The notes under the pieces were generated by a model. The model saw nothing but the letters and a program-made list of their open reading frames with translations, did no database searches and had not been told where the DNA came from. The translations under genes and the position numbers were made by a program. This document shows, one piece after another, positions 50,950-59,365 of a stretch of DNA of 64,000 bases (positions are counted from its first letter, which is position 1; every line of letters starts with the position of its first letter). Origin of the DNA: Bog-756 sp035949055 (GTDB taxonomy: Bacteria > Actinomycetota > Acidimicrobiia > Acidimicrobiales > RAAP-2); contig DASZIO010000053.1 in NCBI GenBank assembly GCA_035949055.1, positions 189,672 to 253,671 of the forward strand, in the 5' to 3' direction.

Positions 50950-51615
50950 CTACCGCGACCGGCGAACCGTCCGCTTGGCCGCCTTGCGGGCCGGGGCCCT
51001 CTTGGCCGTGCGCTTGCGGGCCGGTGCCTTTTTGGCCGTGCGCTTGCGGGCCGGTGCCTTTTTGGCCGTGCGCTTGGCGGCCGACTTCTTGGCCGTCCGC
51101 TTGCGGGCCGGGGCCCTCTTGGCCGTGCGCTTGGCGGCCGACTTCTTGGCCGTCCGCTTGCGGGCCGGAGCCTTTTTGGCCGTGCGCTTGGCGGCAGACT
51201 TCTTGGCCGCAGACTTCCTGGCCGGGGCCTTCTTCACCGCCCTCTTGGCCGTCGACTTGCGCGCCGCCGTCCGTTTGGCCGGCCTCTTGCGGGCCGGCCT
51301 CTTGGCTGCTGCCTTCCTCACTGCCATGGATGTTTCCTCCTTGGGGTTCAACGCCGATTTGAACGCCGAACCGGTGGCGAACCGGACACCCTTCGACGCC
51401 GGGATGTGTACCACCGCGCCGGTCCTCGGATTCCGACCCACACGGGGTCCACGCTCGATCGGGTTGAACGCTCCAAAACCGACCACCGTGACCTTCCGTC
51501 CGGATCGAACCTCAGTGACGATCGTGTCGAACAACACATCAACAACGTCTTCGACAGCTTTGCGAGTCGAAATCGTCGACTCGCTGACTGCTCGGACGAG
51601 TTGAGACTTGTTCAC
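50950..51615 (-). CDS. HU-family protein with long lysine-rich tail (HupB-like)
   Basis: 221 residues. Residues 1-96 or so are an HU domain (NKSQLVRAVSESTISTRKAV, VTVVGFGAFNPIERGPRVG, GRNPRTGAVVHIPASKGVRF). The rest is a histone-H1-like tail of repeated KRTAKKAPARKRTAKKSAA units. Such two-part HU proteins are the main nucleoid protein in mycobacteria. A perfect Shine-Dalgarno sequence (GGAGGTGATC) sets the GTG at 51615. A second, tailless HU is at 38740. Confidence 0.94.
   Translation of the reverse strand: MNKSQLVRAVSESTISTRKAVEDVVDVLFDTIVTEVRSGRKVTVVGFGAFNPIERGPRVGRNPRTGAVVHIPASKGVRFATGSAFKSALNPKEETSMAVRKAAAKRPARKRPAKRTAARKSTAKRAVKKAPARKSAAKKSAAKRTAKKAPARKRTAKKSAAKRTAKRAPARKRTAKKSAAKRTAKKAPARKRTAKKAPARKRTAKRAPARKAAKRTVRRSR
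50980..51320. repeat. Degenerate tandem repeats encoding the basic HU tail
   Basis: A unit such as CTTGGCCGTGCGCTTGCGGG recurs many times on the plus strand, encoding Ala-Arg-Lys-Arg-Thr-Ala-Lys on the minus strand, with spacers of varying length. Slippage would change tail length without a frameshift when units are multiples of three. Confidence 0.7.
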
Positions 51616-51956
51616 GATCACCTCCGCAGCGATACGCAACCTGTACCAGCAAAATGGGTTTTTACCGCCAGGTCAAGCACCCTCGCATTTCACGAGACCT
51701 GTGGCAGCCGTCCCGCGCGCGCCTGAAACGCGGTGTCAGACCGACGCGACGCGCTTCACTTTGAGCAACTCGCTCGCAGGCATGGACAAAAAACCGTTTG
51801 GTTGCAAGGATTAATTGCCGCACTTCTTCGGCACAGTCATCGCGGGACTCCGTTCCCGCCGCAACTGCGCAAAGCAGAAGTTGGTGGAATATGCCCGCGA
51901 AAGAAATTTTCCCGTCAACACCGAAAATTGCCCTCACAACGCACCATCGCGCCGTT
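51616..51956. other. 341-base AT-rich intergenic region
   Basis: It is noticeably poorer in GC than its surroundings (for example GACAAAAAACCGTTTGG and GAAAGAAATTTTCCCG). It holds the HU Shine-Dalgarno sequence on the minus strand and must carry the divergent promoters for HU and the T4CP-like gene. A frame for the T4CP gene extends into it, but those codons have low third-position GC, unlike the rest. Confidence 0.45.
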
Positions 51957-53378
51957 ATGGCTTCTTCTGCCGGCGCCGGTCACGGGGCCTACTTGGGCCA
52001 CAGCGAACGCGGCTGGTGCTTCGTCCAACCACAGCAATCGATCATGATCCTCGGCCCACCGCGTTCGGGTAAGACGACCTCGATCATCATTCCCAATGTG
52101 ATCGCCAGCAACGGGCCCGTCGTCTCAACATCGACAAAGCCGGACGTACTCGACGCCACGTTGGTCGCCCGTTCGGCGCTCGGTGACTGCTTGTTGTTCG
52201 ACCCTACGGGATCGGTCGGTCGCAATCGCGGACTCCTCCCACTGCGCTGGTCTCCCCTGCAGTCCTGCATCACCTGGACGGCTGCGCTCTCGAAAGCACG
52301 CTCCCTGGTCGAGGTGGGGTCGACGGTGGGCAGCCAGCGTTCCGCCGGCGGCGACCACTCCCACTGGACCGAGCGGGCCCAGGCCTTGTTGGCTCCGCTC
52401 CTCCACGCCGGTGCGCTCAGCGGTGCCGACATGCGCACCGTCCTGACCTGGGTGGATCGCCGCCAGGCCCTGCCCGCCCAGCAGATTCTGGCCGGTGAGC
52501 CGGGACGCTCCACCGAGCTGGCCCGGAACCTCCTCGACGGGATCGTCGCCACCGACGACCGGGAGCTGAGCGGGATCTGGTCCACCGCCTCGGGAAGTCT
52601 GTCCGGGTTCCGCTCCGACTCGGCCCTGGCGGTCACCTCCGACCCGGTCTTCGATCCGGCCCGGTTCGTACGCTCGGCGGACACCATCTACATCGCCGCT
52701 CCCGCTCACCTTCAGGCCTCCGTCGCCCCCATGGTGGTCGGACTCCTCGAGGACATCCGCCACGCCTCGTACGCGCTCCGAGCCGGTGGTGCAGGGCCGG
52801 CCCATCCGCCTGTGGTGCTCGCTCTCGACGAGCTGGCCAACATCGCACCCATCCCTGACCTCCCGTCGATGATCAGCGAAGGTGGTGGCCAAGGCGTATT
52901 GACCCTGGCCTGCCTGCAAGACCTGTCCCAGGCCCACTACCGCTGGCCTGACCACGCGGATGGCTTTCCGTCGCTCTTCGGTACCACGGTCGTGCTCCCC
53001 GGCATCGGCGACGTGCGCACCCTCGAGGCCCTTTCGACACTGGCCGGCGAAGAGGAGATCCTGACGCGGGCGGTGTCGTGGGGTCGTGCCGCCACCGGCC
53101 ACCCGCTGACCGACCTGATCGACGGCGGGTGCCCGCAGCGGGGCGGAAGCCTCACGACCCAATGGCGGCGGCGGCTCCCGGTCGACGTGATCGCGCGGGG
53201 CGCACCGAACCAGGCGCTGGCCTTCGACGAGCGGAACCGGGCACGGTGGATCCCGCTTGCTCCGTCCCACGCGTCCGAACCCTGGCGTACCCTCCGCAGC
53301 CTGCGACGCTCTCACCATCACGCGCTTCATCGACCTCACCCTGGCCCCGGAGACCACGGAACGGGATGGGAGCGGTGA
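51957..53378 (+). CDS. VirD4/TraG-like coupling ATPase without membrane domain
   Basis: 473 residues. Walker A ILGPPRSGKTTS begins at residue 32 and Walker B is VLALDELANIAPIPDLPSMI near 290, followed by SEGGGQGVLTLACLQDLSQA; these are the TraG/TraD/VirD4 hallmarks with the TraM-recognition C-terminus. Such ATPases couple a DNA-relaxase complex to a secretion channel. Ordinary members have two N-terminal transmembrane helices; here there are none, and only a short N-terminus precedes the ATP site. I chose ATG 51957 over 51891 because upstream codons differ in composition. It converges on a relaxase gene 13 bases away. Confidence 0.82.
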   Translation: MASSAGAGHGAYLGHSERGWCFVQPQQSIMILGPPRSGKTTSIIIPNVIASNGPVVSTSTKPDVLDATLVARSALGDCLLFDPTGSVGRNRGLLPLRWSPLQSCITWTAALSKARSLVEVGSTVGSQRSAGGDHSHWTERAQALLAPLLHAGALSGADMRTVLTWVDRRQALPAQQILAGEPGRSTELARNLLDGIVATDDRELSGIWSTASGSLSGFRSDSALAVTSDPVFDPARFVRSADTIYIAAPAHLQASVAPMVVGLLEDIRHASYALRAGGAGPAHPPVVLALDELANIAPIPDLPSMISEGGGQGVLTLACLQDLSQAHYRWPDHADGFPSLFGTTVVLPGIGDVRTLEALSTLAGEEEILTRAVSWGRAATGHPLTDLIDGGCPQRGGSLTTQWRRRLPVDVIARGAPNQALAFDERNRARWIPLAPSHASEPWRTLRSLRRSHHHALHRPHPGPGDHGTGWER

Positions 53379-53391
53379 CGGCGGTGTGCCT

Positions 53392-54765
53392 TCACGGGTG
53401 TCCGAGATCGAGGGCACCGGCCCGGTGAGGCGGTTCGCGGCGACGATCTCGGCCGGCAGGGGTCCGGTCCGCTCCGCTCGTGGCGCTACCTACGACGACT
53501 CTGTCGGCCCGGGATTCGACGGCAACGCTCCATTCGTCGTGGAGGGCCCGAACGAGCGCTCCCGCCCACCAGCGCGGCTCGGGCCCGGCCACCCCCTCCC
53601 GGCTACGCGCCGCATGGTCGAGGCGACGGGCCCGACCGGCGGAGGGACCGGCCAGGGCGATCAAGCGGTCGGCCATTGACTCGATCTCGTCGGCCGACGA
53701 CCCCTCTGTCGAGGCAACGGCGACCGCGGCCACCACGTCGGGCCGGGCCACCGATCGCCCGTGGCGGGCCAGTCCCCCGAACGTCGTCCCCACCCGCTCC
53801 CGGTCGACCGACACCGTGCGGCCGCCCGGCGCTCTCGGTGGCCCCACCACCGCGATCAGGTGGCCGAGGTCGATCCCGAACATGGCGGCCCGCTCCCGCC
53901 ACTCGGCCGTGAGGGAATCGACCGTGCGGGTGCGGTCCTTGTCCGGACGGGTGGCATGGAAGGCACCCCGTGACGCCCGGCCCACCCCCGGAACGACCGC
54001 CCGGCGGAAGCGGTACTCGTCCATGGCCGCGGCGCGTTGGGAGAAAAGCCGACGGAGGGAGCGATCGACCCCGATGACGTCGCCGAGCCCCGAAGGCGCC
54101 ACCTCGAAGGTGGCGCCGAGCCGGATCCCTATCTCGAGCCGGAGTCGGGCGTGATAGAGAGCCTGGGCCGCCTGGGCATGGGCGAATACCCGCCGGCTGT
54201 CCACGGCCGACCACAGTCCGTCCACCCCCTGGGCCACGTTGGCTGCCACCACATGGGTGTGGAGGTGCGGATCGAGGGCGCGGCTGGTCCGGTGGAGGAA
54301 GGTCCCGGCCACCATCCCGGTGGCCGGCAGGTGGGCGACCTCACCCGACTTCGACCGGCGCACACCCACCGCGGTGCGCTCGAGATAGCCCAGAGCCTCG
54401 TCCACCGCGACCCGGTGGGCAGCCCCGCTCTGCTCGGCGATTTCCCGCGGGCCCAGCAGATGCAAGAGGCTGACCGACTTCGGCGCACCAAAGGTGAGGT
54501 CGTAGCCTGAGACACTGCGACCGCCCCGGCGAGCTCGGATCGGAGCGTTCGAGACCGGGTGCCGTCCGGCCAACACCTCGGCGAAGGGCTGGGGGTCGAC
54601 CCGGTCACGCTGGCCGAGCTCGCCGGCGCCGTGGCCCCACCAGCAGCCGGCCTCCTCGCCGGCCACCAACGTCCCCTCGGCCCGGCCGGGCACCAGATCG
54701 TCGACGTAGTAGGCGTGACCACCCTCTCGCACGACATGGATGCGGAGCACCACTACCGCGCTCAC
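53392..54765 (-). CDS. MobF/TrwC-type relaxase lacking the helicase domain
   Basis: 457 residues. The TrwC relaxase domain is intact: the catalytic Tyr pair YY at residues 19-20, YDLTFGAPKSVSLLHLLG, and the metal site H158 with DPHLHTH at 165-171. These cut and join single-stranded DNA at an origin of transfer. Full-length family members are about 950-1700 residues with a C-terminal RecD-like helicase; this one ends after the relaxase region plus about 150 poorly conserved residues. GTG 54765 has an AGAGGTGA Shine-Dalgarno sequence overlapping, so a GTG four codons later (54753) is an alternative start. It pairs with the VirD4-like gene. Confidence 0.82.
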   Translation of the reverse strand: MSAVVVLRIHVVREGGHAYYVDDLVPGRAEGTLVAGEEAGCWWGHGAGELGQRDRVDPQPFAEVLAGRHPVSNAPIRARRGGRSVSGYDLTFGAPKSVSLLHLLGPREIAEQSGAAHRVAVDEALGYLERTAVGVRRSKSGEVAHLPATGMVAGTFLHRTSRALDPHLHTHVVAANVAQGVDGLWSAVDSRRVFAHAQAAQALYHARLRLEIGIRLGATFEVAPSGLGDVIGVDRSLRRLFSQRAAAMDEYRFRRAVVPGVGRASRGAFHATRPDKDRTRTVDSLTAEWRERAAMFGIDLGHLIAVVGPPRAPGGRTVSVDRERVGTTFGGLARHGRSVARPDVVAAVAVASTEGSSADEIESMADRLIALAGPSAGRARRLDHAARSREGVAGPEPRWWAGALVRALHDEWSVAVESRADRVVVGSATSGADRTPAGRDRRREPPHRAGALDLGHP

Positions 54766-54896
54766 CTCTCGGCGACGTGAACGCAGCGGGGCGGCGAGCG
54801 GTCAAAAGAGCGCGACACACGACCGGTATGGCACCGGTGCCAGGCAACGACCTTGTCAGACTGTTTGCCGCCACCCGGCTCGGGACCGGGGCCCGG

Positions 54897-55913
54897 CTAC
54901 CGGTAGCGCTGGAGCACCCGGGCGGCGGCCTCGGCGCCCAAGTTGCGGTACTCAGGTGGCTCGACGACCCGGGCGCCCGGTCCCAAGCGGAGCAGTAGCC
55001 GCTCGAGCCAGGCGTCGCCGCCCACGAACACCTCGATCTCCGGCTGCCCGTCGACCGTCTCCGCCGGACCCACCCCCGGGATCGACTCCGCCAGCCAGGC
55101 CGTGGCCGGATCGAGGGAGATCCGTACCCGCCGGCTGTCAGGGCCCGGCACGTAGGGCTCGAGGTCGGGCGGCGCCTCCCGGGCGGCGCCGTCGTCCGGA
55201 GTCCCGGCGGCGACCTCGGCCTCCGACCCAGCCGATCGGTCGCCGTCCTCGTTGGCCCCGACTCCCCTCTCACCGCCGTCACCAGGTCCGATGGGCTCTG
55301 CCGCGTTGATCCGGTCCACCCGGAACCGGCGCAGATCCCCGGCCGACGAACAGTAGGCGTCGACGTACCAGTGGCCCTCGGCGGCGAACACCCGGATGGG
55401 AGCGATCTCGCGCTCGGAGACCCGGTCGGTGGAGGCCGAGTAATAGGAGATGGCCAAGCGGGTGCCGGCGCCCACCGCGTCGCGCACCAGGGGCAGCTGC
55501 GTCGGCGCGTCCAGCTCCACGCGGACCTGCTCCCCCCCGAGGGCCCGATCCAGCTTGGCCAGGGCCGTCGACAGGGCGCCGGTCTCGTCGCTGCCCGACA
55601 CGGCGAGCAGTGCCCGGGCCGAGGCGGCCAGGGCGAAACCCTCGGAGGGGCTCAGGCGGCGGGGTCGGGCGAGCGCCGTCCCCACCCGGGTGGACACGGT
55701 GGTATCGGTGACCACGATCTCCATGAGCTGGTCAGGGGTGTAGGGGGGAACCCCGCAGCAGGCCGCCATCTCGAGCTCGGTGACCAGCGCCTCGGGAGTG
55801 AGAGCGAAGCGGGCCGCCGTCTGATCGATGGGAGCCTCCCCCACCTGGGCCAACCAGGCCAGGACGGCCAGCAGCCGTCGCAGGCGGACCGCCGTGTCGA
55901 GGGCCGGGCTCAC
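54897..55913 (-). CDS. pafC: WYL-domain transcriptional regulator, PafC-like
   Basis: 338 residues. An N-terminal helix-turn-helix region (RRLLAVLAWLAQVGEAPIDQ) precedes a WYL domain with LAISYYSASTDRVSEREIAP, GHWYVDAYCSSAGDLRRFRVDRI and a C-terminal WCX-like part. In actinobacteria PafB and PafC form a dimer that switches on DNA-repair genes after single-stranded DNA is sensed. The GTG at 55913 overlaps the pafB stop by 4 bases. A disordered, acidic insertion sits around residues 205-255. Confidence 0.88.
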   Translation of the reverse strand: MSPALDTAVRLRRLLAVLAWLAQVGEAPIDQTAARFALTPEALVTELEMAACCGVPPYTPDQLMEIVVTDTTVSTRVGTALARPRRLSPSEGFALAASARALLAVSGSDETGALSTALAKLDRALGGEQVRVELDAPTQLPLVRDAVGAGTRLAISYYSASTDRVSEREIAPIRVFAAEGHWYVDAYCSSAGDLRRFRVDRINAAEPIGPGDGGERGVGANEDGDRSAGSEAEVAAGTPDDGAAREAPPDLEPYVPGPDSRRVRISLDPATAWLAESIPGVGPAETVDGQPEIEVFVGGDAWLERLLLRLGPGARVVEPPEYRNLGAEAAARVLQRYR

Positions 55914-56872
55914 GGATCGATCACCAGGGCGCCGGCCCAGGCCTCCAGGCGATCCACCAGGCGGGCGCGGACCGGCGGCGGTCCGATCACCTCACCGTGG
56001 TCCAGCAGGTCGAGAACCCAGCGGATGAGGGCGTCCTCGTCGGTCACGGCCAGACGCACCACCACCGCGCCATCGTCGCGGTGCTCGACCACGGCGGGTT
56101 CGCCCAGTTCGGCGACCACTCGGGCCGCTACCGCCGCGTCCACCAGGATGTCGACTTCCACCTCCTCACCCCCGCCGAACTGCCACGGGTCACGCCCGAA
56201 GGCCGCGTCGACGTCGAAGCCGGACGGAAGCTGGGCCGACTGCGGAGGGCCCGCCTCGGGGACCCCCTCGACGCGGTCGACCCGGAAGGTTCGGGCCTCC
56301 GCCCGGTCGCGGTCGAACCCGACCAGGTACCACTGACCCTTGCGGAACCGGAGCCCCGCCGGGTCCACATGTCGACGGCCGCCGCGGTAGTCGAACTCGA
56401 CCACGGCGCCGTGGCGGACCGCATCGAACAGGGCGGGGAGGGCCGGGAGGCCGTCGACCGAGCGCAGGTCGACGAGGGGAGCGGAGGAGGACGAGGGGAG
56501 CGGAGACTCCCCTCCCGCGCCCAGCTTCAGGAGGGCATCTCGGCCGATAGGCTCACCGAGGTGGACTCCGGCGACGGCCAAGTTCAGGGCGGCCTGTTCC
56601 TCGGCTTCGAGGCCCAGGTCGGGAAGGTAGTAGGCCTCGGGATCGACCCGGTACCCCAACTGCTCCTCACCGTCGACCGGGACCACCAGGACCGGGACCC
56701 CTTCATCCCGCAGCAGGCGCTTGTCCCGCTCGAACGCCTGCCGGCGCGCACCGTGCGTGTCGGGATAGCCCGGAACCCGGTCCCCGATCTCCCGCAAGGT
56801 CAGTGGTCGCGGCGTGTCCAGCAGCACCAACAAGAGGTCGGTGACCCGCTCGAGTCGATCCAGTCGTTGCAT
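55910..56872 (-). CDS. pafB: WYL-domain transcriptional regulator, PafB-like
   Basis: 320 residues. The helix-turn-helix (RLERVTDLLLVLLDTPRPLT, then LREIGDRVPGYPD and ARRQAFERDKRLLRDEGVP) and the WYL domain VVEFDYRGGRRHVDPAGL with GQWYLVGFDRDRAEARTFRVDR identify PafB, and its pairing with pafC is the conserved operon. PafBC governs the mycobacterial non-SOS DNA-damage response. The ATG at 56872 follows TAGATT by 7 bases; the upstream TTG at 56881 is less likely. No pafA, pup or proteasome genes are in the window. Confidence 0.9.
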   Translation of the reverse strand: MQRLDRLERVTDLLLVLLDTPRPLTLREIGDRVPGYPDTHGARRQAFERDKRLLRDEGVPVLVVPVDGEEQLGYRVDPEAYYLPDLGLEAEEQAALNLAVAGVHLGEPIGRDALLKLGAGGESPLPSSSSAPLVDLRSVDGLPALPALFDAVRHGAVVEFDYRGGRRHVDPAGLRFRKGQWYLVGFDRDRAEARTFRVDRVEGVPEAGPPQSAQLPSGFDVDAAFGRDPWQFGGGEEVEVDILVDAAVAARVVAELGEPAVVEHRDDGAVVVRLAVTDEDALIRWVLDLLDHGEVIGPPPVRARLVDRLEAWAGALVIDP

Positions 56873-56879
56873 CGCGGTC

Positions 56880-56885
56880 AATCTA
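56880..56885 (-). promoter_or_regulatory. Putative leaderless -10 element for pafB
   Basis: TAGATT on the minus strand, 7 bases before the ATG at 56872. Confidence 0.45.
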
Positions 56886-56910
56886 GGACCCGGAAGGCCG
56901 GTTCCTGACC

Positions 56911-57936
56911 GTGGGGGCGACAGCCGGCCCCTTCGCGTACCAACCTCACCTCTTCTCTTGGGCGGTCCTGACCGCCGTCACCGGGCTGGTGGTCGGCGGA
57001 CATGTGCGCCTGTCTCGGTCGACCGACCGGCCCATCCCCTGGACCCAGCGGCAGATCGCCGCCTTCGCCGGTGCACTCGTGGCGTCGGTCGTGGCACTGA
57101 CCTGGCCGCTGGCCGACCTCGCGGCCCACTGGTCATTGGCCGCCCTGGTCACCCAACGGCTCATCCTTCTTCTGGCCGTGGCGCCGCTGCTCCTGCTCGG
57201 GGTCCCCTACGACGTACTCCGCCGGGTCAGCCGACCGGCGCTGGTCGACGGGGCGCTGACCCGGCTCCAGCGGCCGGCGGTGGCCGTCGTCACCGTCACC
57301 GTCCTGGTGGTGGGGTCGATGACCCCGACGTTGGTCCGGGCCCAATCGAGGTCGCTGTTGGCACGAGGCGCGATCGATCTCGTCATCGTTCTGGCCGGGC
57401 TCGCCCTGTGGCTCCCGGTGCTCGGACGGGTCCCCGGCATCCCGAGGCTCCGGCCGGTGGTCCGCTTCAGCTACCTGGTGATCCAGGCGGTGGTCCCGGG
57501 CTTCCTCTCCTTCATCTACATCTTCTCCAACCACGCCCTCTACCCCGAGTTCGCCAAGTCGCACGCCGCCATCGGGTTGCGGCCGCTCAACGACCAGCAG
57601 ATCGCCGGGTTCATCTCGAAGCTCAGCCTGTTGCTGGTGCTGCTGTCGGTCAGCGCCGTGGTATTGGCCCGAGCCCCGGTCTCCGGGGAGGAATCCGGTG
57701 GGAACGAGCCGTTGGTGTGGGCCGACGTGGAACGCGAGTTCGAGCGGGCCGACCGGCGACGTTCCCATGGGGCACCCATTGAGTCGATCGGCTCGGCCGA
57801 CCGAGGGGCAGACTCCGGGGACGAATCGAGCGGCCGTCCACCGCCCCGGTCTCCTGGCCGCGGCCACGGTCTGTCGGGACACCCGACGACCAACCGCGAG
57901 CCGCCCGAGGGCGACCCGCCCGACACCTCGGGCTAG
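56911..57936 (+). CDS. Cytochrome c oxidase assembly factor (CtaG_2-like)
   Basis: 341 residues. About eight hydrophobic segments, with the family-like stretches WPLADLAAHWSLAALVTQRL (His in a membrane helix), LLLLAVAPLLLLG-like repeats and FSNHALYPEFAKSHAAIGLR. CtaG_2 proteins help deliver copper to cytochrome c oxidase in Gram-positive bacteria. The last 75 residues are a charged, disordered cytoplasmic tail. The GTG at 56911 is the first start after the pafB control region; the gene is divergent from pafB, with 38 bases between. Confidence 0.82.
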   Translation: MGATAGPFAYQPHLFSWAVLTAVTGLVVGGHVRLSRSTDRPIPWTQRQIAAFAGALVASVVALTWPLADLAAHWSLAALVTQRLILLLAVAPLLLLGVPYDVLRRVSRPALVDGALTRLQRPAVAVVTVTVLVVGSMTPTLVRAQSRSLLARGAIDLVIVLAGLALWLPVLGRVPGIPRLRPVVRFSYLVIQAVVPGFLSFIYIFSNHALYPEFAKSHAAIGLRPLNDQQIAGFISKLSLLLVLLSVSAVVLARAPVSGEESGGNEPLVWADVEREFERADRRRSHGAPIESIGSADRGADSGDESSGRPPPRSPGRGHGLSGHPTTNREPPEGDPPDTSG

Positions 57937-57976
57937 GCGCGCCGGTGGATCCCGCGCGACGATCCACTGCGCTCCG

Positions 57977-57982
57977 TACCAT
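57977..57982 (+). promoter_or_regulatory. Putative leaderless -10 element for the carboxyltransferase gene
   Basis: TACCAT, 7 bases before the GTG at 57990. Confidence 0.45.
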
Positions 57983-57989
57983 GGGCCCG

Positions 57990-59348
57990 GTGACCCTGCA
58001 GGCACCCCCCGGTCCGTATTTGCGGCGGTTCGTCACCGGGACGGTCCGCGCCAGCGTCGAGGAGCTGGCCGGGCGCCCCGCCATGGTCGTGCGAACGGTC
58101 TCCACCCGGCGTCGCGGTGCACTGTCCACGGAAGACGGCAAGACGATCGAGGTCGCCGCCTCGTCGGCGCTGAACCTTCGCATTCCGGTCGTACTGGTCC
58201 TGTCCTCGAGCGGCGCTGATGTCTCCGAGGGCGTCGCCTCCCTGCACGGATGGGGACAGGCGGCATCGGCGCTGGCCCGTTGCTCGGGAGTGGTGCCGGT
58301 GGTCGTCGTCGTCACCGGGCCGGCGCTGTCCGGCCCCGCCTTCCTGCTCGGTATCGCGGACCTGGTGATCATGACGGGGGACGCCTTTGCCTTCGTCTCC
58401 GGCCCGGCCATGGTCGAGGACTTCACCGGCATTCGCATCGGGATCACCCAGCTCGGCGGAACGGCCATGCACGCCCGGTCGAGCGGGCTGTGCGCGGTCG
58501 AGGCGGCTTCCGAAGCCGATGCGCTGGCCTACGTGGACCACCTGCTGGGCCTGCTCCCAGCCCACGCCGACGAGCTGCCGCCGGTGATGCGGGCCGGCGA
58601 TCCGATCGACTGCGACGTCGAAGAGCTGCGAGAGATGATCCCCGCCAGGGCGACCAGCTCGTACGACGTCCGCCGGGTGGCTGCGGCCATCGCCGACGAG
58701 AACGACGTGACCGAGCTGTGGACGAGATGGTCCCCCCAACTCGTGACCGCCTTCGGACGGATCGACGGGCGCACCGTGGGGTTCATCGCCAACCAACCCC
58801 AGGCCCTGGCCGGCACCCTCGACATCGCGGCATCGCAAAAGGGGGCCCGGTTCGTGCGGTTCTGTGATGCGTTCAACATTCCGCTGGTGACGCTGGTCGA
58901 CACCCCGGGATTCCTCCCAGGCAAGGACCTCGAGTGGAGGGGAATGATCCGGCACGGAGCCGAGCTGGCCTTCGCCTACGCCGAAGCCACCATCCCGCGG
59001 GTGTGCGTGATCCTGCGTAAGGCTTTCGGCGGCGCATACATCGTCATGGACTCGAAGGGGCTGGGGAACGATCTGTGCTTCGCCTGGCCGAGCGCCGAAA
59101 TCGCAGTGATGGGCGCCGAGGGCGCGGTCCAGATCCTCCACCGCCGGGTGGCTCTGGACGAGCGCGGGACTCTTCAGGAGGCCTATTCCCAGCGCTTCCT
59201 CACGCCGTGGCAGGCCGCCGAGCGCGGCTTCGTCGACGCAGTCATCGATCCCGCCACCACCCGGAGGGCAGTGGCTGACGCGCTCACCGCGCTCTCCACC
59301 CATCGAGAGGTGCTCCAGGGACGCAAGCACACGACGGGGCCGCTCTAG
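57990..59348 (+). CDS. Acyl-CoA carboxylase carboxyltransferase subunit (AccD/PccB-like)
   Basis: 452 residues. Two crotonase-like halves are visible: the first has GDAFAFVSGPAMVEDFTGI, the second has RTVGFIANQPQALAGTLDI, FCDAFNIPLVTLVDTPGFLPGKDLEW and RKAFGGAYIVMDSKGLGND, the biotin/CoA-binding core. It transfers carboxyl from carboxybiotin to an acyl-CoA such as acetyl- or propionyl-CoA. It is shorter than typical PccB (about 520): the N-terminal region before the first domain is missing. No biotin carboxylase subunit is near. GTG 57990 is chosen from the TACCAT hexamer; ATG 57981 is the alternative. Confidence 0.9.
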   Translation: MTLQAPPGPYLRRFVTGTVRASVEELAGRPAMVVRTVSTRRRGALSTEDGKTIEVAASSALNLRIPVVLVLSSSGADVSEGVASLHGWGQAASALARCSGVVPVVVVVTGPALSGPAFLLGIADLVIMTGDAFAFVSGPAMVEDFTGIRIGITQLGGTAMHARSSGLCAVEAASEADALAYVDHLLGLLPAHADELPPVMRAGDPIDCDVEELREMIPARATSSYDVRRVAAAIADENDVTELWTRWSPQLVTAFGRIDGRTVGFIANQPQALAGTLDIAASQKGARFVRFCDAFNIPLVTLVDTPGFLPGKDLEWRGMIRHGAELAFAYAEATIPRVCVILRKAFGGAYIVMDSKGLGNDLCFAWPSAEIAVMGAEGAVQILHRRVALDERGTLQEAYSQRFLTPWQAAERGFVDAVIDPATTRRAVADALTALSTHREVLQGRKHTTGPL

Positions 59349-59365
59349 AGCGCACTGACCCAGGT

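Noticed and set aside
51662..51937. A 91-codon minus-strand frame upstream of the HU gene
   Set aside because: It lies in the AT-rich control region without conserved motifs and shares its strand with the HU leader.
50950..54765. A complete integrative conjugative element
   Set aside because: Only a coupling ATPase and a relaxase are present. No integrase, secretion channel genes, direct repeats or tRNA site was seen, so only a pair of genes is supported.
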